From Longimicrobium sp. (GTDB lineage: Bacteria; Gemmatimonadota; Gemmatimonadetes; Longimicrobiales; Longimicrobiaceae), in NCBI GenBank assembly GCA_036377595.1, contig DASUYB010000104.1, positions 1-64,000 of the forward strand: a DNA stretch of 64,000 nt, given 5' to 3'. A program made the position numbers and the translations under genes. Positions 52,930 to 59,971 of this stretch are shown in pieces; within the stretch, counting starts at the first letter, position 1, and every line of letters starts with the position of its first letter. Below the pieces are notes generated by a model that worked only from the letters and a program-made list of their open reading frames with translations, did not search any database and had not been told where the DNA came from.

Positions 52930-53129
52930 GATGCGGCTGAAGCCGCGGCTACAACCACACGCAGTCCGCCTTCGCGGACTTCCCGGTGCGGACCAAACGC
53001 AGAAGCCCCACGGCAGCATCGCCGCGGGGCTTGGTTTGCCGGTGTTCGGGGATACGGGACGATGCCGCCCCGCCTCCGAAGTCCGCGAAGGCGGACTGTG
53101 TGTCGTTGTAGCCGCGAGTTCACTCGCAT
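52930..53129. repeat. 200-bp inverted repeat with nested terminator hairpin
   Basis: About 52-base imperfect arms (52930-52981 and 53078-53129), each containing CAGTCCGCCTTCGCGGACT or its complement, and GGCTACAAC/GTTGTAGCC. Between them lies AAGCCCCACGGC/GCCGCGGGGCTT (about 53002-53031), a 12-bp hairpin in a good position to terminate the esterase gene. A solo 18-base core occurs at 45278. This explains most of the 308-base gap; no gene is seen. Confidence 0.85.
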
Positions 53130-53184
53130 ACACCCCCACCTCGCCGAACCTCATTCGGCCTGTCCGGGGACGCGGCCGGCGGGC

Positions 53185-53586
53185 TCAACCCTCCGCGACG
53201 GCGCTCGATGCTTCGATGTAGCCGGGGAGGGCGCGGATGAGCGCCTGGGTGTCGACGGGCTTGACCAGGTAGGCGGCGCAGCCGGCGGCGCGGAGCGCCT
53301 CGCGGTCGCCGTCGTCGTCGCGGCCGGTGAGCGCCACGACGGGGGTGTTCTGCGTCCGCGGCGCGGCCTTGAGCTGCCGCGCCACCTCCACGCCGGGAAT
53401 GTCGGGGAGGCCGAGGTCGAGGAGAACGAGGTCGGGCGTGCGCTCGGCGGCCAACCTCACCGCCTCGGCGCCGTTGGGGGCGGCGGCCACGTCGTAGCCG
53501 CTCTCTTCCAGCAGGATGGTGAAGGCGGTGCGGATCGCGTCGCTGTCCTCCACCACCAGCACCAGGCGCCGCGCCGGCTCCGTCAC
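53185..53586 (-). CDS. Response-regulator receiver protein
   Basis: A 133-residue single-domain receiver. The acid pair is in [11 protein letters not shown], the phospho-acceptor Asp in [11 protein letters not shown], the Thr in [10 protein letters not shown] and the Lys in [10 protein letters not shown]. There is no output domain, so it should act by phosphotransfer or protein binding, CheY-like. Start GTG overlaps the kinase stop by four bases (GTGA), so it is the second gene of a kinase-receiver operon. Confidence 0.9.
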   Translation of the reverse strand: MTEPARRLVLVVEDSDAIRTAFTILLEESGYDVAAAPNGAEAVRLAAERTPDLVLLDLGLPDIPGVEVARQLKAAPRTQNTPVVALTGRDDDGDREALRAAGCAAYLVKPVDTQALIRALPGYIEASSAVAEG

Positions 53587-54563
53587 GCCGCCGCGCCCTC
53601 CGCGACCGGCGACCGCGCCGCCTCGGCGTTCCCGACCTCCACGCTGGGCAGCGTGAAGTAGAAGCGGCTCCCCTCGCCCAGCTCGCTCTCCACCCAGATG
53701 CGGCCGCCGTGCAGCCGCACGAACTGGCGCGCGATCGCCAGCCCCAGCCCCGTGCCGTGGTGGATGCGCGCGCGGCTGGCGTCGACCTGCGCGAACTCCT
53801 GGAAGATCAGCTCGTGGTGCGCGGGGTCGATGCCGATCCCCGTGTCTTCCACGCCCACCTCGATCCAGCGCGCGTCCTGCGCCGAGCGCCGCGCCACCAC
53901 CCGCACCAGCCCCGCGTCGGGGGTGAAGTCGATGGCGTTGCCGATCAGGTTGCCCAGCACGTGCGCCACCTTGTCGCGGTCGGCGTACGCGCGCGGCAGC
54001 TCCGGCGCCATCTCCGTCTCGAACGAGAGCCCCTTCCGCTCCACCAGGCTGGCGTTCATCTCGAACACCGAGCGCACCACCTCGTCCATGGCGAAGGCGG
54101 AGGGCTGGATGGAGATGGCCTGCGCGTTGGTCCTGGCGTAGGTGAGGATCTCCTCGATCATGGCGAGGAGCTGCCGGCACGAGCCGATCATGCTCTCGAT
54201 GGCCTCGCGCTGGCGCGGCGTGATCTCGCCCAGCATCCCGTCGCGCAGGATCTCGCCGTAGGTGACGATGGCCGTGAGCGGGGTGCGCAGCTCGTGCGAG
54301 ACGTTGGTCAGGAACTGGCTCTTGGCCACGTCGAGGTTGCGCAGCTCCAGCACCGTGCGCTCGAGCTCCTCGATCTTCCGCGACGTCTCGTGGCGGCCGT
54401 GCGCGTGCTGGTGGTGGTGCCCCTCGGGCTCCACCACCAGCACGGGTTGGCCGGCCTCCGGCTTCGGCGGCTCTACGATGCGGAAGCCCTCGCGGGCCAG
54501 CACCTCGCGGAGCCGGGCCTCGGCTTCGCGGCCGCCGTGGATCTGCAGTCGAAGGTCGGTCAT
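53583..54563 (-). CDS. Histidine kinase with His-rich N-terminal segment
   Basis: A 326-residue soluble kinase. A short N-terminal domain ([19 protein letters not shown]) is followed by an unusual [13 protein letters not shown] segment around residues 45-60. HisKA has the phospho-His in [16 protein letters not shown] and HATPase has [26 protein letters not shown] and [12 protein letters not shown]. There is no transmembrane helix. Start 54563 is favoured because a promoter (54598-54626) lies just upstream; an alternative ATG at 54635 has a GGAGGGGGA ribosome site. The His cluster could bind metal. It works with the adjacent receiver. Confidence 0.88.
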   Translation of the reverse strand: MTDLRLQIHGGREAEARLREVLAREGFRIVEPPKPEAGQPVLVVEPEGHHHQHAHGRHETSRKIEELERTVLELRNLDVAKSQFLTNVSHELRTPLTAIVTYGEILRDGMLGEITPRQREAIESMIGSCRQLLAMIEEILTYARTNAQAISIQPSAFAMDEVVRSVFEMNASLVERKGLSFETEMAPELPRAYADRDKVAHVLGNLIGNAIDFTPDAGLVRVVARRSAQDARWIEVGVEDTGIGIDPAHHELIFQEFAQVDASRARIHHGTGLGLAIARQFVRLHGGRIWVESELGEGSRFYFTLPSVEVGNAEAARSPVAEGAAA

Positions 54564-54597
54564 GACGGACGCCGATGCGGGAACTGATGAATCAAAC

Positions 54598-54626
54598 AAC
54601 TTAGACCCGGCCTCCGGCCGCTGCAA
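54598..54626 (-). promoter_or_regulatory. Candidate promoter of kinase-receiver operon
   Basis: On the minus strand TTGCAG (54626-54621), 17-base spacer, TAAGTT (54603-54598), in an AT-rich patch about 35 bases before the kinase start. The remainder up to 54908 shows no feature beyond a low-complexity GC stretch. Confidence 0.42.
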
Positions 54627-54908
54627 GGAGATCATTCCCCCTCCACCGCTCCGCCGGGAGCTGCCGCGCCTCCCGGTCCCATGGGCTCGTATCGCCGGGC
54701 GACGACCTCGGCCCTGACGACCGCGGGCGTCTCCGCGTCACCTGTTTCCGCGGCGGGCGGCGGGATGCGGGAGAGTGCCGGAGAGCGCTCTGAGGGTCGG
54801 CACGGGCGTTGCCCCCTCTACGGGATGCGGAGCGCGAGGGCGGAAGGCTGGACGGAAGCCCCCCGGCACCCGCAGATTCAAGGCGTCACGCCACTCAGGA
54901 GCCCCCTC

Positions 54909-55790
54909 ATGCAGATCCGCACCCTCGCCGCCGCGGCGCTCGTCGCGCTGCCGGCGTCCACTCTTCTGGTCGCCTGCGACCGTCGCGGAGAGGACACTTC
55001 CGACCGCCAGAAGATCGAGCAGCGCGCGCTGGAGCGCGACCTCGACATCGCGCTGCGCCCCGACACGCCCGCCGCGCCCGCGCAGATCGCCGACGTGCCG
55101 GTGACCGCCGAGCCGCCCGCCGCCACCCCGCCGGCGCCCGCGCCCGAGCCGGAGCCCGCGGCGCCCACCCGGCCGCAGCGGCAGACGCGCCGGCCCCCGC
55201 CGCCGCCCGAGCGCGAGCCCGAGCCGGCGCCGGTGGCCGAGGCGCCCGCGCCCGCCGCGCCGCAGTACGTCACGCGCACCGCGGCCGCGGGGCAGACCTT
55301 CGCGGTCAGCTTCGACCGGCAGGTGAGCGCGCGGACGGACGGCGTGGGCTCCACCTTCACCGCAACGCTCACCGACGCGCTGGTGGACGACCTCGGCCGC
55401 ACGGTCATCCCCGCCGGGGCCACGGTGACGGGGCGGATCACCAGCGCCGAGCGCGGGCACCTGGGGCTGGCGTTCACCTCCGTCTCCTATGCCGGCGAGC
55501 ACTACCCGATCGACGCCAGCGTGGTGACGAACCCGGTGACGCGGCAGGTGAACCTGGACAGCCGGGGCGAGCGGATCGCCAAGGTGGCCGCGCCGGCCGC
55601 CGCGGGCGCGGTGATCGGGCGCGTGATCGGCCGCAACCGCCGCGGCGCGGTGGTCGGCGCGGTGATCGGCGCCGCCGCCGGTGCCGCCACGGCGGGAGCG
55701 ACGGCCACGGTCGACACGGTGGTCGACCCCGGCGCCACGGCCACCATCCGCCTCGACGGCCCCGTCACCGTCCGCCGCCGCGCCGACTGA
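54909..55790 (+). CDS. Lipoprotein with Pro-rich linker and glycine zipper
   Basis: A 293-residue exported lipoprotein: signal ending STLLVA then Cys23. A long Pro/Glu/Ala linker (about residues 45-115) may span the periplasm. A beta-rich domain at about 120-230 follows, with VIPAGATVTGRIT. Near the end is a glycine-zipper segment AAAGAVIGRVIGRNRRGAVVGA, as in SlyB/Rick-17-kDa-like outer-membrane proteins, suggesting a membrane-inserted helical hairpin. Start 54909 fits the signal peptide and AGGAG. Specific role unknown. Confidence 0.78.
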   Translation: MQIRTLAAAALVALPASTLLVACDRRGEDTSDRQKIEQRALERDLDIALRPDTPAAPAQIADVPVTAEPPAATPPAPAPEPEPAAPTRPQRQTRRPPPPPEREPEPAPVAEAPAPAAPQYVTRTAAAGQTFAVSFDRQVSARTDGVGSTFTATLTDALVDDLGRTVIPAGATVTGRITSAERGHLGLAFTSVSYAGEHYPIDASVVTNPVTRQVNLDSRGERIAKVAAPAAAGAVIGRVIGRNRRGAVVGAVIGAAAGAATAGATATVDTVVDPGATATIRLDGPVTVRRRAD

Positions 55791-55824
55791 CGCACGCCGC
55801 GGCGACGGCAGATTGTGGATGCGA

Positions 55825-55855
55825 GCGCCCCCGCCGGCCGAGCCGGCGGGGGCGC
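55825..55855. terminator. Terminator hairpin between convergent genes
   Basis: Perfect 14-bp stem GCGCCCCCGCCGGC/GCCGGCGGGGGCGC (55825-55838 with 55842-55855) and 3-base loop, between stops at 55790 and 55892. Confidence 0.7.
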
Positions 55856-55891
55856 AATGCTGGTCCTCTCCACGGCACGTGCAAAATCCAT

Positions 55892-56293
55892 CTACAAGGC
55901 CTGGACCTCGAGGCCCCCGATGCGCGCGAACTCGCGTACGTTCGCGGTAGCGATCCGGAAACCGTGCGCGATGCACGTGGCTGCCAGCCAGAGGTCGTGC
56001 GTGCCGATCATGCGCCCCGTGGCCATCTGCTCCGCCCAGATCTGCGCATGGACGCGCGCGACGGCTACGTCTATGTCGACCATCGGGAATTCGCGAAACA
56101 CCGCCTCGACGAACGCATTCCGCTTCGCCCGAACGCCCGCGTCCGTCGCCCTCCATACGCCGTGCAGCAGCTCGCTCGCCGTGATCACGGAAAGGAGCAG
56201 GGTATCGTCGGGATTCGAGCGCAGGGGGTCGAGCACCTCGATCCCCGCACGCTCGGCCCTGATGAAGACGCTCGTATCGATCAGGATTCCCAC
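55892..56293 (-). CDS. vapC: PIN-domain ribonuclease toxin (VapC-like)
   Basis: A 133-residue PIN nuclease. The acidic residues are present: Asp6 in GILIDTSVFI, Glu in SVITASELLHGV, and Asp in TGRMIGTHDLWLAATC. It would cleave RNA (often initiator tRNA or rRNA) when its partner is lost. Its start overlaps the antitoxin gene by 13 bases, the typical antitoxin-toxin order. Small size and placement in a generally conserved region hint at gain by transfer, but codon use is not obviously odd. Confidence 0.9.
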   Translation of the reverse strand: MGILIDTSVFIRAERAGIEVLDPLRSNPDDTLLLSVITASELLHGVWRATDAGVRAKRNAFVEAVFREFPMVDIDVAVARVHAQIWAEQMATGRMIGTHDLWLAATCIAHGFRIATANVREFARIGGLEVQAL

Positions 56294-56559
56294 GGATCCC
56301 GTACGGGAACGGAATTCTGCTCCTCGCGAGCCGCGTCGATATCCCTCCCGAACGCTTCCGCCTCGTCTGCGCCAAGCCGTGGCAACGAGGCAAAGATCTC
56401 CGCGAGCTCGCTGACTCGCCGACCCGTGGGCACGGGCCGAAGCTCGGCAACCGCCTTTCCTCCACGCATCAGCACGAACCGCTCGCCACGATGCGCGACG
56501 CGGTTGATGTAGTCGGAGAAGTTGCGGGCGACGTCCGTGACCGAAGCGCTCTTCGACAT
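56281..56559 (-). CDS. Phd/YefM-type antitoxin
   Basis: A 92-residue antitoxin. The N-terminal Phd/YefM fold has VTDVARNFSDYINRVAHRGER and FVLMRGGKAVAELRPV. A flexible C-terminal tail (about residues 60-92) rich in Glu/Ala should wrap the toxin. It precedes and overlaps vapC. It has a strong GAGAGGAGG ribosome site and a promoter with repeated half-sites at 56578-56609, fitting autorepression by the complex. Confidence 0.88.
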   Translation of the reverse strand: MSKSASVTDVARNFSDYINRVAHRGERFVLMRGGKAVAELRPVPTGRRVSELAEIFASLPRLGADEAEAFGRDIDAAREEQNSVPVRDPWES

Positions 56560-56577
56560 CAGATCCTCCTCTCGCTA

Positions 56578-56609
56578 ATCAGAATATCAGATTTTCGCTC
56601 TGATGTCTA
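56578..56609 (-). promoter_or_regulatory. Phd-VapC promoter and operator
   Basis: On the minus strand TAGACA (56609-56604), 17-base spacer, TATTCT (56586-56581). Three half-sites of ATCAGA/TCTGAT (56578-56583, 56586-56591, 56599-56604) overlap both promoter boxes. Confidence 0.6.
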
Positions 56610-56613
56610 CTGA

Positions 56614-56647
56614 AAAAGCCTCGGGCTCGACCGCGCCCGAGGCTTTT
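56614..56647 (-). terminator. Rho-independent terminator of ispG
   Basis: Thirteen-base stem AAAAGCCTCGGGC/GCCCGAGGCTTTT (56614-56626 with 56635-56647), 8-base loop. On the minus strand it ends in five U residues, right after ispG and before the toxin-antitoxin promoter. Confidence 0.9.
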
Positions 56648-56672
56648 CTCCAGCATATGGCTTCGATGCGCG

Positions 56673-57923
56673 CTACACGCCCGCCGCGACCGGCTCCCGC
56701 TGCCTCGCCGGGTAGTGGCTTTCGACGTAATCGTCCAGGATGCGCTTGAACTCCTCGGCGATGTGGTCGCCGCGGAGGGTGACGGCGTGCTCGCCGTCGA
56801 CGTACACCGGCGCCTTGGGCTCCTCGAAGGTGCCGGGGAGCGAGATCCCCAGGTTCGCGTGCTTCGACTCGCCGGGGCCGTTCACCACGCACCCCATCAC
56901 CGCCACCTTCATCTCCTCCACGCCGGGGTGCGTCTCGCGCCACACGGGCATCTGGTCGCGCAGGTAGCCCTGGATCTCCTCGGCCAGCTTCTGGAAGTAG
57001 GTCGACGTGGTCCGGCCGCAGCCGGGGCAGCTGGTGACCTGCGGCGTGAACGAGCGGATCTCCAGCGACTGCAGGATCTGCTGCGCGACGTGCACCTCCT
57101 CGGTCCGGTCGCCGCCCGGCTTCGGGGTGAGGGAGACGCGGATGGTGTCGCCGATCCCCTGCTGCAGGAGGATGGACAGCCCCGCGGTGGAGGCCACGAT
57201 CCCCTTCGTCCCCATCCCCGCCTCGGTCAGGCCGAGGTGGAGCGGGTAATCGGAAAGCGGCGCCAGCATCCCGTAGACGGCTACCAGGTCCTGCACGCCG
57301 GAGACTTTCGCCGACAGGATGATGCGGTCGTGCGGCAGCCCCAGCCGCTCGGCCAGCGCGGCGGAGCGCATGGCGCTTTCCACCATCGCCTGCATCATCA
57401 CCGTCTTCGCGTCCTCGCGCTCGGCCTCGGGACGGCGCGCGTTGGCGTCCATCATCTCCGTCAGCAGCGCCTGGTCCAGCGAGCCCCAGTTGACGCCGAT
57501 GCGCACCGGCTTCCCGAACTCCAGCGCCTTCTCGATGATGGCGGCGAAGTTCTCGTCGTGCCGCTTCGCCCCCACGTTGCCGGGGTTGATGCGGTACTTG
57601 GCCAGCGCCGCCGCGCAGTCCGGGTACCTGGCCAGCAGGAGGTGGCCGTTGTAGTGGAAGTCGCCCACGATGGGCACGTGCACGCCGCGCTGCGCCAGGA
57701 ACTCCACGATGTGGGGGACGGCGCGCGCGGCCTCGTCGTTGTTCACCGTCACGCGCACGATCTGGCTGCCGGCGCGCCAGAGCGCGGCCACCTGGCGGAC
57801 GGTGCCCTCGATGTCGGTGGTGTCTGTATTGGTCATCGACTGCACGACCACGGGGTGCGCGCTCCCCACGGGAACGTCGCCCACCCAGGTGGTGACGGTC
57901 GGCCTTCGCTGGATCGGCTGCAT
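56673..57923 (-). CDS. ispG: 4-hydroxy-3-methylbut-2-enyl diphosphate synthase
   Basis: A 416-residue cytosolic MEP-pathway enzyme that converts MEcPP to HMBPP, using a [4Fe-4S] cluster. Conserved features are [11 protein letters not shown] near the start, ADFHYN-like [18 protein letters not shown]-like [12 protein letters not shown], and cluster ligands SCPGCGRT and [11 protein letters not shown]. Length is normal for the compact (two-domain) bacterial form. Start 57923 begins the conserved sequence. A strong terminator follows. Isoprenoids are thus made by the MEP route. Confidence 0.95.
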   Translation of the reverse strand: MQPIQRRPTVTTWVGDVPVGSAHPVVVQSMTNTDTTDIEGTVRQVAALWRAGSQIVRVTVNNDEAARAVPHIVEFLAQRGVHVPIVGDFHYNGHLLLARYPDCAAALAKYRINPGNVGAKRHDENFAAIIEKALEFGKPVRIGVNWGSLDQALLTEMMDANARRPEAEREDAKTVMMQAMVESAMRSAALAERLGLPHDRIILSAKVSGVQDLVAVYGMLAPLSDYPLHLGLTEAGMGTKGIVASTAGLSILLQQGIGDTIRVSLTPKPGGDRTEEVHVAQQILQSLEIRSFTPQVTSCPGCGRTTSTYFQKLAEEIQGYLRDQMPVWRETHPGVEEMKVAVMGCVVNGPGESKHANLGISLPGTFEEPKAPVYVDGEHAVTLRGDHIAEEFKRILDDYVESHYPARQREPVAAGV

Positions 57924-58054
57924 GCGTCTCAGACGGACTGAACGGTGGATCAGGAAGCCATAAATCTAACGCAGATGCGGAGAAGACGGCAATTCGCCGC
58001 CGGCCGGATCGCGATCGGCGGAGAAGGAAGATCGGGCGCGCGCCGTCAGGATCG

Positions 58055-58082
58055 TTGCTTGTCCGAAGTGGCGCATTATCGT
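58055..58082 (+). promoter_or_regulatory. Promoter of small membrane protein gene 58133
   Basis: TTGCTT (58055-58060), 16-base spacer, TATCGT (58077-58082), about 50 bases before the ATG. Confidence 0.5.
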
Positions 58083-58132
58083 GATCGCCGTCTCCCGATC
58101 TCTCCTTCTCCTCTCTCCGATCTCCTACCCCC

Positions 58133-58456
58133 ATGTCACGACTCTGGCTCGGCGTCCTGTGCGGGATCGTCTACGGCGGGCTGTCCGCGGCGTCGATGAT
58201 CCCGCTGAGCTTTCCGGACAAGCGCGCGGCGCTGATCGGCGCCTTCCTGAACCGCTTCGCCATCGGCGCGGTGATCGGGATGGCCGTCGGGGCGCCGCAG
58301 GTGAGCAACGTCCCGCCGTGGGCGCTCGGCCTGGTGATCGGCCTCCTCGTCAGCGCCGCGGACGCGGTGATCACGAAGGCCTACGCGCCGATCCTCGTCC
58401 TCGGCGCGATCGGCGGCGCCGTCATCGGCTACGTGATCGGGCGATGGGGAGCGTGA
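58133..58456 (+). CDS. Small glycine-rich membrane protein
   Basis: A 107-residue protein with three or four hydrophobic helices (LWLGVLCGIVYGGLSAASMI, FAIGAVIGMAVGAP, WALGLVIGLLVSAADAVI, LVLGAIGGAVIGYVIG). Gly-rich helices imply tight packing or oligomers. No family recognised. It ends 40 bases before an 8-bp array. Confidence 0.72.
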   Translation: MSRLWLGVLCGIVYGGLSAASMIPLSFPDKRAALIGAFLNRFAIGAVIGMAVGAPQVSNVPPWALGLVIGLLVSAADAVITKAYAPILVLGAIGGAVIGYVIGRWGA

Positions 58457-58496
58457 CCAGGTGATGCCGGCGACCGTGGACGCGCGTATCTTCCCC

Positions 58497-58556
58497 GCAC
58501 TTTCGCACTTTCGCACTTTCGCACTTTCGCACTTTCGCACTTTCGCACTTTCGCAC
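58497..58556. repeat. 8-bp tandem array in gene leader
   Basis: Seven and a half direct copies of GCACTTTC, identical to the inverted half of the hairpin arrays at 663 and 2200, but here without a facing arm. It ends five bases before the PhzF-family start codon, so it makes up the expected ribosome-binding region; no Shine-Dalgarno sequence is present. Confidence 0.95.
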
Positions 58557-58561
58557 CCGAG

Positions 58562-59353
58562 ATGCCCCAGCCGATCCTCCAGGTCGACGCCTTCGCCGAC
58601 CGTCCGTTCGGCGGCAACCCCGCCGCGGTGTGCGTGATGCCCGCCGCGCGCGACGAGGCGTGGATGCAGGACGTGGCAGTGGAGATGAACCTCTCCGCGA
58701 CGGCGTTCCTGCACCCGGAGGACGGCGGGTTCCGGCTGCGCTGGTTCACGCCGACGGTGGAGGTGGCGCTCTGCGGGCACGCCACGCTGGCCAGCGCGCA
58801 CGTGCTGTGGGAGACGGGCGCGCTGGCGCCGGGCGACGAGGCGCGCTTCCACACGAAGAGCGGCCTCCTCACCTGCCGCCGCGACGACGGGTGGGTCTGG
58901 ATGGACTTTCCCGCCCAGCCCGAGCAGGCGTCGGAGCCGATCCCCGGGCTGGCCGAGGCGCTGGGCGTTCCGCTGGTGTACGTGGGCCGCAGCCAATTAG
59001 ACGTGCTGGTGGAAGTAGGATCGGAGGATGAAGTGCGCGCGGTGGAGCCGGACCTCCGCGCGCTGCGCGGCGTGCGGACGCGCGGGGTGATCGTCACCGC
59101 GCGCGCGTCGGACGGGGGATACGACTTCGTGTCGCGCTTCTTCGCGCCCGCGGCGGGGCTGGACGAGGACCCGGTGACGGGGTCGGCGCACTGCGTTCTC
59201 GCACCGTACTGGGCGCGCAGACTCGGCCGCGGCGAGCTGACCGGCTACCAGGCCTCGCGCCGCGGCGGCACCGTGCGCGTACGCGTCGCCGGCGATCGCG
59301 TGCTCCTGGGCGGCCGCGCCGTCACCGTCCTCCGCGGCGAGCTGGCGGACTGA
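58562..59353 (+). CDS. PhzF-family isomerase-like protein
   Basis: A 263-residue cytosolic protein with the diaminopimelate-epimerase-like fold. Family motifs are VDAFADRPFGGNPAAV, RWFTPTVEVALCGHATLAS and DEDPVTGSAHCVLAPYW. In characterised PhzF proteins a catalytic Glu occurs in NLSET; here the same place reads MNLSATAFL, with codon GCG, so the usual acid/base residue is Ala. It may be inactive or use another residue. No phenazine genes are present. The start ATG is directly behind an 8-bp tandem array rather than a ribosome site. Confidence 0.88.
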   Translation: MPQPILQVDAFADRPFGGNPAAVCVMPAARDEAWMQDVAVEMNLSATAFLHPEDGGFRLRWFTPTVEVALCGHATLASAHVLWETGALAPGDEARFHTKSGLLTCRRDDGWVWMDFPAQPEQASEPIPGLAEALGVPLVYVGRSQLDVLVEVGSEDEVRAVEPDLRALRGVRTRGVIVTARASDGGYDFVSRFFAPAAGLDEDPVTGSAHCVLAPYWARRLGRGELTGYQASRRGGTVRVRVAGDRVLLGGRAVTVLRGELAD

Positions 59354-59362
59354 GGGGAAAGA

Positions 59363-59397
59363 AAGTCCTAAGTCCCAAGTCCTAAGTCCTGAGTGAG
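59363..59397. repeat. 7-bp tandem repeat
   Basis: Five copies of AAGTCCT with variants (AAGTCCC, GAGTGAG) directly after the PhzF-family stop codon. Confidence 0.85.
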
Positions 59398-59437
59398 TGG
59401 GGCGTTTGCGATCAGGCGTGCACGAAACGCGGATAGA

Positions 59438-59663
59438 ACGTCATCCTGAGGCCGGTCAGACCGTACTTTCGTCGCGGACGATGACGGCAGGCCGAAGGAT
59501 CTATAGCCTGTTGCGGCACACACTTGCGGAGACGCGAGGATGCTTGCCCCGTGTTTCGGCTCGGTACCGCGACGGGCGTTCACGCCGATGCGATAGATCC
59601 TTCGGGCGCCGCGAGCGTTCGTGCGGACGCAGGCATTCGGCGGCGGCGCCCTCAGGATGACGT
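59438..59663. repeat. Nested inverted-repeat element (GTCATCCTGAG type)
   Basis: Outer repeats ACGTCATCCTGAG (59438-59450) and CTCAGGATGACGT (59651-59663), with inner GAAGGATCTATAG and GATAGATCCTTC. Same plan as 14769-14952, but both arms of each pair have changed together. It accounts for much of the 618-base gap; the rest (59664-59971) shows no gene I can support. Confidence 0.82.
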
Positions 59664-59971
59664 CTTCAGGTTAAGGTTCGAAGGACGAGCCCCGGCCGGA
59701 ATCGATCCGCCGGGGCTTGCTGCTTCTGCAGAAACCTGCGCTGCCTCGCTTCCGTAGGCCCGCACAATGTGACACACGCGGCGTCCGCATCCGTGGACGC
59801 AGGGCGACCGCCGCCGAGCGCCGATCCCGCGCGCGGTGATCCGCATCTCCATCCAGCGAAAGGAGATGCGATCCCGGCGCGAAATCCGTCCCGCGTGGCG
59901 CGGATGATCCATGGTGCGGCGGCGACGTCCATCCGCGACGGTCCCGTCATCCCCCCGAGCCGTTTCCGATC

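Noticed and set aside
58562-59353. Phenazine biosynthesis
   Set aside because: No other phz genes are present and the catalytic Glu is missing.
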